From the NCBI GenBank assembly GCA_030374805.1, contig JARGSG010000266.1, positions 1 to 64,000 on the forward strand: a stretch of DNA of 64,000 nt. Reading direction: 5' to 3'. The position numbers were made by a program, and so were the translations under genes. Below, piece after piece: positions 1 through 10,900 of this stretch. The number at the start of each line of letters is the position of its first letter. Position 1 is the first letter of the stretch. Under the pieces are notes generated by a model. The model was given only the letters and a program-made list of their open reading frames with translations. It was not told where the DNA came from and did no database searches. Source of the stretch: Gracilaria gracilis. Taxonomy: Eukaryota > Rhodophyta > Florideophyceae > Gracilariales > Gracilariaceae.

Positions 1-844
1 ATGTACTTTCTGCCATTGGGGCAAAAGACAAAAACGGAGTACCAAGGCATTCTTTGTTGTGGACCAGGTCCCAATGCATTTTGTACGGTCGCAAGGCAAC
101 CCGATGCGTAACCCTGGACGTAGGTCGTGCTTTCTTTTCCCTGCAATGGAGTATGCTGCACATGGAGTTCGAAATGGTCTCAGTTACGCGCAGCAGCATG
201 TGATGGTGAACTATGAGAACTTCAACTTCGTGTAGTCGAGGTACCCGGGGTACCACAGTGTCATTGATCAGGTACCCCCCATGTCTCATGGGGAGATTCT
301 TCAGTGGAAGAGAAAGAACAAGGTGGGGGCTACGTTTTACAAAAGGTGAGGTCCGAACAGAAACCTCGGGCATTGTTGAAGGAGCTAATCAGTCGGTTTT
401 ATTGTGGTCGACTTGTTTGCGCGGACGTTTTCGACAGCAATGGCATGCATGGAGTTACAACAGCATTGTAGGTTCATCGGGTGTGACCCGGACCCTGACT
501 GCTTTGCCCATGCTAGGCACGCCGCAATTATTCAATTCGCATTGTGCGTGCGGGAAAATGAGACGGATATCGAGGTAACGCAGGAAGTTTGGAATGCTAT
601 GATTAGGGTGTTGAACTTATTTCCGAAGTGGAATCTCCGCCCATCGATATCATGGAAGGCTCCATCCGGCTACCCCCAGTATCAAAAGTTTCCTACGTAT
701 ATTGTGGAATTTCTTGCGTCAATGTGGCGGGATGAGAGCTCGGTAACCATTGGTAGGCGTAAGGCCCTTTTTCAGGCCAAACTGCTTCAATTATTTATAT
801 TTATTTATTCATCGAAACTTTCAACTGATTCTCAATTCAATTGA
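1..844 (+). pseudogene. Decayed adenine-DNA-methyltransferase-like remnant
   Basis: Plus-strand translations carry a stretch VVDLFARTFSTAMACMEL followed by FIGCDPDPDCF. This resembles the S-adenosylmethionine-binding D-x-F-x-G-x-G-S-T region and the next strand of N6-adenine or N4-cytosine DNA methyltransferases. Upstream frames hold plausible but discontinuous protein (for example MEYAAHGVRNGLSYAQQH). The segment looks broken in several places and runs off the left edge of the window. Methyltransferases of this type also occur inside DIRS-type retroelements and some DNA transposons, so this may be a mobile-element fossil and not a host gene. The family call rests on one motif only. Confidence 0.4.
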
Positions 845-1451
845 GTTTGACGCTCCTTACTTTCTAGGACAGGACAAAGTGAGTCCTAAGTATTTCTTCA
901 ATAAAGTGTTCAAGCAATATTCTGTTTTTATTCGATGCATTGCGAAACAATGAGCGGTAATTTACAGAATGAAGAAAGAGCATTTCCAACTGCACGAATC
1001 GCGACTTTCTAACTGTCAATTTTAACAAGTGTACAAAAACGATGTAGTGACCTAGTAGACTACATCCCATCAAGAACGCCGGGATCATGTAATGAAAGTT
1101 CTGCTTTTAACGCACCCATTCCAAACTCACTCATATTGCCCGTGTTGCTGCACCCATTCCAGCTTCTACTCATGATGATCTTCCTTGCCAACCACCGATA
1201 CAGCCACCGATTCTAGCGCTATTGTTATCATTACCGCCATCGCAGATTCAGTATTCAATCCTAAGTCTCCCACCAGAATTTCATCGGCAAAAAGAAGCAC
1301 GTCAAGTACCTATCCGCTATTGCACCTGACAGCCACGCCTGCATGCCCTTGCGGGTGATATTGCTCCTCATTAATCTACCCCAGACACTCATGTGAGACT
1401 AGAGTAGTAGCTACTTTTATCAACTCTCCCGACTGTGGATCCTCCTTCCCG
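845..1451. other. Intergenic, nothing recognised
   Basis: AT-moderate DNA with only short ORFs on either strand. No repeat, RNA gene or promoter motif could be supported. Confidence 0.5.
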
Positions 1452-2226
1452 TTACCATGAAATTAAGGCGAGCCCCCCATATACACCCGAGGTAACTCGG
1501 CAGAATTTGAACCCGCATTCCATAGATTGGAGTATCTTTTTCCAGTTTGTAAGCCCCTCTTCCCTGATCACAACACCGAGAAGGTAGTGTGCATTGTGTA
1601 CATGTTCGAAGGCACGATCAAAACTGTTGTGGTCCAGACGGCTAGCGAGACCGCATCGTTCCCCATGCTCCACCATGTTTTCTTCAAGTATGGGATGGGA
1701 GGAAAACTTCAATGTCACCTGTCCAGTCCTCATGAGACACTGGAGATGAGGCTCTTTAGCCCCAAAACCAATGTACACGACCGTTTCATTACAAGAGGTG
1801 ATAGGAACACCAGCAGTTTCCGCACAAGGGCTGAAATTCTGAGTACATTCAGAAAATGATATGATTCCTATCCAACTCGTTGGAGGTGCACAATATTAAC
1901 TTAGATTTCATCTGTTCTCGCAGTATGGCGTCAAACCCCAAGCCACCATCCTCTGTACAGTAGTACTGGTTTCGTGAGCAAGCGTTAAATGAAAAGGCCT
2001 CAAAAACGCTCCTGCTGAATGGATTCGAATTCAAAAATGACTGAAACACAAGGATGAAGGAATCCTTGGAGATAACCGGAGGGTATTTGGTTTGAGAAAA
2101 GCCTCCAGACGACAAAAGAACGATGGTGGGAAAAGCATGGAGAACTGTGAAAGAACTTAGAGTCGTGAGAAACATGGGATCGAAATAGAACATGTGAAGA
2201 CGAAATTGAGAAGCCAACAACCGCAA
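1452..2226 (-). pseudogene. Secreted Cys-containing protein, frame broken
   Basis: Two minus-strand frames abut. The first (2226 to 1849) opens with a hydrophobic segment from MFYFDPMFLTTLSSFTVLHA onward that looks like a signal peptide, then has a Cys pair (NACSRNQYYCTEDGG). The second frame is open from about 1900 to 1452 and reads APPTSWIGIISFSECTQN, then SPCAETAG and TSCNETVVYIGFGAKEPHLQ. The Cys spacing and an N-E-T glycosylation site suit an extracellular protein. The frame change falls between about 1860 and 1910. No GT-AG pair there gives a sensible intron, so a disabling frameshift is likelier. No known family was recognised. Genes of this type (short, signal peptide, Cys pairs) recur at 13.0, 22.9 and 23.9 kb. 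Confidence 0.4.
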
Positions 2227-4394
2227 TATCAGCGTATTAGTGGTAACATAATGAGGCCAAAGGATTATGTAACTGGTTAGAAGAAACAGGAGATATGCTG
2301 TTAAGAAATCAATTAATGCAGTTAATCATTGTTTCGATGACTCCATCCGTGTGAGAAAAATGCTTCACAAAGCGGTACGAGTTGGAAACTGTACTACAGC
2401 GCCAGAACAACGAGCGCTGTGCCCAGATAAACGTGAAAAGAAGCATTGGAACAGAAACCATGCCAGTACACGAATGGCGGATACCATAAAACAGTGTTAC
2501 TCTGCTGAGACGAAACGAAGAAAAGGGGTTTGTGAAACGAGATTATATCCATCGGAAGAGTCCAGAAAACACGAAGATGGGGTTTAGCTGATAATCTCTG
2601 TAGGATGAAGATGGTGGAACGATGTGGGGCAGAGAAACGGCAATTGTACAGCTTGACCAAACCGAAAAGCGACGGGGGGTTATACGGCGATCATGAAGTG
2701 AGCGAAATGGGTGAGGCTGTCCGAAAGGTGACGGAGATGATTGAACGACCTCAGTAATATTATGGAATTCGCTCTGGCAGAATAGCAGTAGACGACTGAA
2801 TAACGCCGATTGCGCAGCAAGGAGACCTGAGACCAGAAAAGAAACCAGGTGCATAAGATTAAGACTTTCTATTCATGTTCTTCATCTCACTGGAGATGAA
2901 GATATGGGCTCGGTGGTTCGAAGGTGGTATATGCATAAAAGTACAACCGCAACAACTGGCAAAAGAGCGAGTGAAAAGTGTGGTATAGCAACAATTACAT
3001 GAATTGATGCAGCGATGAGAATGGAATCGGCGGGGTTTCATTGTTGCAAGTTGAGCTGAGAAGAAGAAGAAGAATCTAGGTTCATAGTCTTTCTGAGGGA
3101 AGTGGCGATGATGATATTCGACGGTGATGGGAAGCAGAAATATGACATGTATGGAGCGTCAGTAGTTATATGAAACGAAGAAAGAACATGAAGGCGGGGA
3201 CAAAGTCATGACACAGTATGAAGCACTAAAGGCGGCATAAGATGGTAGCAAGGTGTGGTTGCATGAGGAGCAGCAGCAATGCCAGATTCCAAGGCAACGG
3301 TGGGGCAATTGCGGCCTTAAGCCATGGTGCCGTAGCGATATAGGAGGTCAGGCGGAGGTATCGCTACAGGGACAGGAACTGTAAAGGGTGGTTAGTGGTG
3401 GGACTATGGAAGTGGTCAAAGGTTCTATGTTGCCGAGACGGGGCTCAGTACCCGTAGAAACGCCAGAGCATTTCAAGATCACATTCATACGGCGCCTGCA
3501 AGACGACCTGATTCCTGCACTGAGAAGGAGACACTGTTCTGTGAAGCATGGCGTTCGCTCAGAAAACAGGTTCCATCAACCGTTTCCAAGGCGGTGAGTT
3601 CAAATCCATGGCAACTAAATTAAGAGATTGTCAGGAAATGTATAGAAACATTGATCAGAGTGGAACAAGAAGACCAAAACCAGAGATTCATGTGGGAAAT
3701 GAACGTTATATGCAAAGCAGGAGTGCAAACAATATCTGAATACCATCGTCGCCAAGACATACACAATAATAAACCTACAGTTCAGGGTTAGTACTTTTGT
3801 TTCAGTTGCTTTTGCACGCGTTCCCCACCAAATTCCTCGTCTATGGATTGGGCCAAAAGAGCAAGAGACCATGGCATGCATACAATCGACGGGTACGATT
3901 TAGAGAGCAACTCGCAATCTGCAGGACTGATATGTATGCGATGAAGGAGGCTTAACGCAACAAAGCAAAGAGTACAAACACAAAATGTCACAGTAAGCAG
4001 TTTGAAAACCCTCACACGAGCAAAAATGTAGCGAAAGACAAGGCCGCTGCACTAAAACATGGTACCTGAACGGTGGTAAAGTAGTACGGTAGAGATTCCA
4101 GCCTAAACAAAACATCGACAGTCAAGACCAGGAGTGCTTCTGCCGTTCTTCATCTAGAAGTAGATCTGTGAGCGAGTGGCATAAAATTTACGGACGCAAC
4201 CGATAAAATGGCTGCAAAACAGTAACGTTGTTCATATTATTCTGGGAAGTTCTCCAACATCTCGATGACGTGTTAATAGACTTTCAGCCACCATATCAGT
4301 TCAAAAGGGGAAAAGGTACCCCGTAACCATTGATTCTTGCTATAAGCACCTAGAAGAGGCCTTGAAGACCATGAATGGGATTAAACGCAGAAGA
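2227..4394. other. Purine-rich intergenic stretch
   Basis: The plus strand is rich in A and G, including a GAA run near 3060. This explains the many hydrophobic minus-strand ORFs (TTC/CTT codons give F, L and S). None of the ORFs has recognisable domain content. I see no repeat or RNA gene. Confidence 0.5.
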
Positions 4395-4926
4395 TTAGTA
4401 TTTCCTCTTCTTCAAGTGATAGGCTTGTCTTAGAGGATCTACAAAATACGTTCTCTTTTCTCCTCTTCTTCCGAGGTTCACAATCTGTTCAATAACTGAT
4501 ATTTGGTTCGATAAAGCCGATATACATTCAACAGAAGCCCCTTTAAATACCTTTTCCTCGCTCTGAAAACCTTTTGCGAATACTGGTTTCTGTTGTCTTC
4601 TTTTCATTCCTCTGGATGCCCATCGAATAAGACAAAGAAGACTGCGCTTGCTCAAAACAGTATGGTCGATGCACTATCGCCCGGAATTGGCTTCATTGGT
4701 GCGAAAAAGCTTGCAAGGATCCCTTGTGGTATGCGTGGAACCATATTAACTTCAGGGATTTTTGATTCCGCCTTTTTTTCGCAAACTCAAAGGTCCTGAA
4801 CCACTCGGTAGATATGCTTCCGGGCACCCGTTAAGAGGTTTGTTTCAACCAATTTAGGTATGCGTTGAGAGAGCTCGTGCACGGCTTGATCAACCACCAA
4901 GCGGGTAGGGGCGTCCATATTCCATC
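4395..4926 (-). pseudogene. Possible decayed coding remnant
   Basis: Minus-strand translation from an ATG near 4919 gives MDAPTRLVVDQAVHELSQ and continues sensibly to a stop near 4798. Further frames down to 4395 look protein-like (KPVFAKGFQSEEKVFKG) but need frame changes. No family was recognised. It could be a degraded host or transposon gene, or chance. Confidence 0.2.
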
Positions 4927-4930
4927 TCAG

Positions 4931-5950
4931 AGTTGTATGTCATAGTGAGCTGTGAATATATCACCAACAACCGTAAATAGTGTAGTACATTTTTTGTTGT
5001 CACCCATATTGGTTATTGTGCCCCTGCCTTAATTTTGTTACCTTAATTAGTGTGGCTTACATCTTTTACAGTCACTGGGCGTACGTATCTTTGGAAAACA
5101 ATAGATAAATGTAAGATGAAATCAAAGAATTAACAGTACAGTTTTATTTTTGCTGTCCTACTTTTGTTTGAAAATGAAAACTTTGAGAAGCATGTTTCTG
5201 AAAAGAGACCAAAGCCCTATAGCTTACTTACGTGATCATTCGCAGTAAAGGAATCATCACAATTTATGGTTCGTTTGATCAGCTGTTTCATACAAGACGA
5301 CAGGAAATGAGGGTTTGGTTGAAAATTGTAACCTACTCTACGTCTATAAGCAGCAAAAGATTTCTTCTTCCTAGAACGCATAACAATTTAACGGAATTCG
5401 GTGCAGGGAGAAAACTTCTATTCGAGATAATGTACTCAAACAATTCCTGCTCAATACAACCTCAAAACGTTTCCTAGAAATATATGTATGTGTAAACTGG
5501 TTGTAACAACAATGAAAACTTGATGGTCTAAAGAAATAGACAATAATAAAAGGAAATGCTTCCACCAAAAAATATGGTCTGTAACAGGATGACATAAAGT
5601 CATTTTAGGTATGAAATTTAGCTTTGAGTCAATGAACGCAGAGAATATAGACACAATCTGCAAAAGTCATTTTTAAATATCAAATTTACGTTAGTCCAAA
5701 AAATTGTAAATTCGTTTTTTTCTGTGGTTAAGTATAAAAAAAGAGAGTTGGAATGTGTTTGCCTTCTATTGTTAAATATTAGTGGTTTTGTGATCCAAGC
5801 ACAGCATGCATGCTAAGAGAATTTCAACGGCTCTGTGTGACAAGGCGCTTGTTTTAAATAAATTATTGATTATCAATACAATCTTGGACTAGAATTTGAG
5901 TATTCTATGCATAGCGTTAAGAACTGAAAATTTACAAATAATTGCAGTAG
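4931..5950. other. AT-rich intergenic
   Basis: AT-rich, with short ORFs only and no recognised gene. Confidence 0.5.
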
Positions 5951-5956
5951 ATCTCC

Positions 5957-6541
5957 AGAACAGTAGCCAAAGTTACTGTTCTAGCTGGATTTGCTTAAAT
6001 TAGCTAGGAATATTTAGCTAATTGCCAGTTTTGTATCCCTATAGGAGCCTTGCGATAAAAATGTGGCTTCAGAGGGCACTTAGGTTACAGGGCATGTTTT
6101 TTTAGATTAACCTGCGCCGCAGGTATGCCATATATTTCAAAAAAGGCCATTTTCCCGCTGCTCCCAGTCCAAAGGTTAGAAAAAATGCCCTTCAAATGTT
6201 TGATTGCTACTCAGAGAAAATGCTTCAATTTCACAAAAACCAGTCAAACAGTCAAAAATCATTCAAATGCAATATGATATTGTTAGTTTTCTGGTGACAT
6301 GTGTACGTGTGTGCGACGTGTTCCAAGGAGATTTACTACGTGTACAGTCGAAAATCAGTCAAACTTTGAGCGATGTAGCATTCAAAGTTTGATTGCATTG
6401 CAATCAAACTTTGAACTGCGATGCCAGTCAAGAATGCTGACATCATTCAAAGCGGGGAAAGAGGCAGCATTCAAAAAGTGGAATCACATGACTGGTCAAG
6501 ATTCCAAACATTCAAATATTTGACTGCAGCAGTCATTTGAG
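5957..6541. repeat. Cluster of inverted repeats (hairpins)
   Basis: Five separate inverted repeats lie within about 600 bp: agaacagta/tactgttct (5957-5965 with 5974-5982), aattagcta/tagctaatt (5998-6006 with 6015-6023), cctgcg/cgcagg (6111-6123), a perfect 17-bp palindrome with a 1-nt centre (ttcaaagtttgattgca, 6381-6397 with 6399-6415), and an imperfect one at 6513-6541 built on tcaaat and gactgc. The motif TCAAA recurs many times between 6190 and 6540. This may be a foldback or MITE-like remnant. No target duplication was identified. Confidence 0.5.
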
Positions 6542-6545
6542 CGTA

Positions 6546-7390
6546 GAAACTATAAAAGTACTGTATAACATCTTTGCCATAGTGGAGCCACGCAAACGCA
6601 TTATTTTAAGCAAGGCTCAGAGATCAGCAAGCAAGATTTCCGCAAAGCAGTGTTCGCACAGCGGCGATGGAGGAAGCGCATGTCATTGCCGAGACCAGTG
6701 TAACCCTGTAGACAAAAGGAGCTTGACAGAACAAGAGAGGAGTACAAATACAAGTTCATGAGCGCAAACTTGCAGGCAGACGGCGCAGCGGCTGCAGGGG
6801 GCGCATGCGGACAAAAGCACTGGTCAGGGGGCCTTGTTATTTTTTCTAAGAAAGTGCCATGAAACCAGAGATAAAACGCAAGCAACGTGTCCAGCAATTG
6901 CGTCTGCGGTATTTTGCTATCAACTGAAACAAGAAAAAGCTCACATAATATGTATATTATACTGTCAATATCTAATGTTTGTGAGCACAGCTGTCATCGA
7001 TGAGCTTCAACGGGCGACGCCTTCGTTTTTGTTGTATCCAGCTCAAGGCGCGCTACGAGACTACCTCGAGAGTGGATCTCGCATCACAGGATTGCGTTAT
7101 GCCAACAAACACCGCGTGGCTGCCGCCAATAGCCTGTGACCGTAACGATCTTTTGTCTCCTTGTGGAGGAAGAAGCCTCCTGCGATGCCAACTGAGAGCT
7201 GCAAGCAAACTTACGCGGCGCTCTGCGCCACACATTTAATTCCTTGAGTTGGCCATCGTGGAGCCTTACTGTGCCAACTCAGCGCGTCAGACATGGCTGT
7301 GTGCCTTTCCGCATCGATTTGTAAATACCTTTAGGAAGCATTGCTGGACCGATGCGAATTCTTAGACTCGAAGTTACAAAGTAACTTGTG
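6546..7390. other. Upstream intergenic region
   Basis: Short overlapping ORFs on both strands with no recognisable product. This is the 5' flank of the NB-ARC locus. Confidence 0.4.
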
Positions 7391-7395
7391 GCGTG

Positions 7396-7405
7396 CATAT
7401 AAATA
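7396..7405 (+). promoter_or_regulatory. TATA box of the NB-ARC locus
   Basis: The sequence catataaata lies about 120 bp upstream of the ATG at 7525. It predicts transcription starting near 7425-7430 and favours 7525 over the upstream in-frame start codon at 7393, which overlaps the TATA region. Confidence 0.55.
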
Positions 7406-7524
7406 ACCACTCTCGCACCGCACCCAAGGCGAACGTAGTCATTCACGTTCTGTTCGCAGCACTCGTTGTACCGCCATCGATCACCGTTTATTCATCCTTT
7501 CGTCGTTTGCGTACCGACAAAACC

Positions 7525-7938
7525 ATGGCAGCAGTTGTAACAGCATCCGCCGGAGTGGTTAACGCTTTGGTGGCTTTTTGTGACAAGGTTCCTGCTTTCG
7601 TAAACCGCTTGCGCGAACGCCAGGACCTCACCAGCGACAACCGCACCAGGCTGGATCTACTTCAACGCCATGTAGCAGATATTCGACGTCTGATCCCCAC
7701 GCTAGAATCTGTTTTTGCCCAAGACCCCATAATGGACACCGTACTACACACGCATCTCACAACCATGGAGGAGGACTTTAAGGCACTCGAGGAGTGGCAG
7801 TCGCGAATAGCATCTGCCAGGTACACCGATCGCGTCAATCGCATGAAGCAAATCTTAGATCGCTGTGAACAAAGTGTGAACAAGTGCTTGGAGTTTCTAA
7901 GCGATAAAGTTGCACCGGTGTCCAGAGAGCTTCAATAA
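7525..7938 (+). CDS. Helical N-terminal domain frame of the NB-ARC locus
   Basis: 137 residues from MAAVVTASAGVVNALVAF to SRELQ. The frame is rich in Leu, Arg, Glu and Ala with heptad-like spacing and is predicted to be all-helical. This is the arrangement of N-terminal signalling domains of STAND NTPases (Rx/RPW8, HeLo or MLKL-like four-helix bundles); assignment to one of these is inference from composition only. It ends at a TAA in the same frame as the NB-ARC frame starting 7 bp later. The two were therefore probably one protein. Alternatives are stop-codon read-through, a 24-nt or 33-nt in-phase removable segment ending in AG at 7941 (too short for a usual intron), two separate proteins from one transcript, or a young null allele. 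The start at 7525 is chosen because of the TATA spacing. Confidence 0.6.
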   Translation: MAAVVTASAGVVNALVAFCDKVPAFVNRLRERQDLTSDNRTRLDLLQRHVADIRRLIPTLESVFAQDPIMDTVLHTHLTTMEEDFKALEEWQSRIASARYTDRVNRMKQILDRCEQSVNKCLEFLSDKVAPVSRELQ

Positions 7939-7944
7939 CAGTCC

Positions 7945-10900
7945 ATGCACCATGCTTACGTTCCCGATTGTAATGTGCCTCTGAACCCACCACGACTCGT
8001 ATTGGATTATGGCACTACTTCAACATGCGAAGGCGAGCTGAAGGCCGCTGTGTTGCAAGAGGGCAATTCCAGGATAGTTGGAGTAGTAGCCGTGGGGATG
8101 GGCGGTGTTGGTAAGACATGTGCACTGCGAGGCCTGGCGGAGGTTCAAGATATCAAGCGAAGGTTTACTGGAGGCGTGCTGTACATTCAACTAGGAAACC
8201 ATGCTACGTTATCACAAGTCATAACAGGAATTGCTAAATTGGTGCAACTTACTGGCAATGAATCTCTGGCCGAAAGGTTGAAGGGCTCGAAAGATTTACA
8301 GGAAGCTGTAGATGCTGCGAGGACTTGGTTCAGAAACCAAACATGCCTCTTGCTCATCGATGACATATGGCTGGTTAACGGCATTTCTACGACAGTGCCG
8401 AGAGTTCTGGCAACACTATTGAGCGGAAACAGCCGTCTGGTGTACACGACAAGATCTCAGAAGCTCATGGATGCATGCGACAAAAACATTGAGTTTAAAG
8501 CGCTGGAAACGTACAGCAACAAAGCGCGAGAAATGTTGATGGAACATGCGAAGTTCGAGCGGAAAGTGTCCTTGGCCCAAAGGAGTGAAGAAGCAGTAAG
8601 GGGTTTGCTGCGTATCTGCAATGGGCTTCCGGTGGCACTTGGAGTTGTGGGCGAGACGGTACGAAGAGAGAGCAGACAATGGAAGGATGACGTTGAACGC
8701 TCTTGGGAGCATGTGTACCATCGGATTCTTTCAAAGGAACAAAATATAGCGGACTGTGATGCAGAGGCCTACGGTTCGGTCAGGATTATTGTAGATTCGT
8801 CGTTGGACTTTTTGCAGTCTGATCGCGATGACATTTCTTTCGACGAGATGTTTCGCGCTTTTTGTGTTGTTGAGAAGCAGCAGAGGGTGCCGATTCACAT
8901 GTTGCGAAACTTGTGGGGATTTTGCGATGTAGAGAGAACTGATGAAGTTGCGAAGGCGTTCGATGAGGTGAATCTTGTGCGTAGGTTTAGGCTCAACTCA
9001 GACGTATGGGTTCAGTTGCATGATGTCATCCTCGATATTGCACTTCGAAAAGCCTCGGAAAGGTACGAGGTGAAGACATGCTGGCGATCACTCGTTGATA
9101 ACTACATCGGGCACGAAAAGTGTGTGGGTGAGGAAGCACAAAAAGCGGAAGTGAAGGCACCATCGGAAGAAGGAGGTGTTGAGTCGCTTTCGAGAGAGAA
9201 GAGTTGTTTGAAGCGTTGGTATCGCAAAATGTGTTGCTACAACGTGAGCGGAACCATTGATGAGAGCAGCGAGCAGGCTGTGGAAGAAGTTGAGCTAAGG
9301 GCGGAAATCGAGAGCGGAAAGTGGAAATGGTGGAATATGCGAAATGATGATTATATCCGCGACAACGTGTGTCGGGCACTCCGGGGTGCGGGATACGAGA
9401 AGCAGCTTTTGTGGCTGTTATTGCAGCCGGAATGGATAGTGGATCGTCTGGTATACAACGGAATTTCGGCAGTGGAACGCGATTTGAGTGTGGGAAAGAA
9501 GGTTGCAGAAGTTCATGAAGGTGGGAATGATGAATTGGTGCGGCACATGGAGATGGTTCGGAGAGCGGCTCGCATGGGTTGCACTTTTGTGTTGGAGAAC
9601 AACACCGTGAGAGAGGCTTGGTTTCAGATCCATGGAAGACTGTTGAGCTTCTCGACAGTGTGCGAGACAACGAAGCAGTTTGTTGCAGAGATGGAAGCAC
9701 GTGCACCGAAGCCATGGGCAAAGGCGTCGGTGGGATTTTTGCAAAGGGCAAGTACGACTTCGTTGGACATTGTTAAAGTTTATGGCTATGCGTATTCAGT
9801 TCAAATGGATGAAGAGAGGCTTTCGTGTTGCTGGGTCAACGGAACAAGAGTCGGAGTTACACAGTACAACCTTGCCAGCGGGTTCTCTGAAACACAACGA
9901 CAGGAGTGCGACGAAATTGGGACGCGGCTGGGTACTTATGTGTTGCAGAACTGTGTTGAGTTATCATCGAATTTGAAGATAGTGGTGATCGGACTATCGC
10001 ATGGGACGATATGGATATGGAATACGGAAACGGGGCAGACAACGCAGAGTCGTAACTGTCATGATGATGACGTAATGTGCGTTGCAGTCAGTGACGACGG
10101 CAGTTTGATAGCGTCGGGTTCTTTGGACAAAACTGTTCGTGTATGGGAAGCCAGCAGCGGATCATCTGTGGGACACGCACTTGTTGGTCACACGCGTAGC
10201 ATTGACTGCGTTGCGTGGAGCAGCGACGGGAGGCGTGTTGCGTCTGGCTCGAGGGACGGCACGATTCGTGTGTGGAATGTGGAGAGCAGAGAAGTTGTGG
10301 GGCAGGCGCTGGTTGGACACACTGACTTTGTGAAATGTGTGGCGTGGAGTGTGGACGGAAAGCGAATTGTATCCGGCTCGAATGACAGAAGCGTGCGCGT
10401 GTGGGATGTGGAAGGCGGACAGCAAGTGGGAGCGGCGCTGGTTGGGCACGGCGGCTGGGTGCTTTGCGCTTCATGGAGCGCGGACGGCACACGTGTTGCG
10501 TCCTGCTCGAGGGACAGCTCCGTGCGCGTTTGGGACGTGAGCAGCGGACAGATTGTTGGACAGCCGCTCGTTGGTCACACGAATAGTGTGTATTGTGTGA
10601 GGTGGAACGGAAACGGAAGACAAATTGTGTCCGGATCAACGGACGGGAGCGCGCGAGTGTGGGCTCCGGGTGAGAGCGGAGAGAGCGTTGCACAGGCGCA
10701 GTGCGGACACACAGCTCCGGTGCATTGCGTTACGCTGAACCGAAACGAGACGCGTGCGTTGAGCGGTTCCGACGACTGCACGGTTCGCATGTGGGATGTG
10801 CGAAGCGGAGCGGCGGTGGGAGAGGCGTTTGTTGGGCACACCGCTACGATGCTTTGTGTTGCGTGGAGCGCGGACGAGCGGCGGTTTGCGTCGGGCGGCG

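Noticed and set aside
9026-9751. 241-codon minus-strand ORF within the NB-ARC gene
   Set aside because: Shadow of the well-supported plus-strand frame; Ser/Pro/His-rich with no domain.
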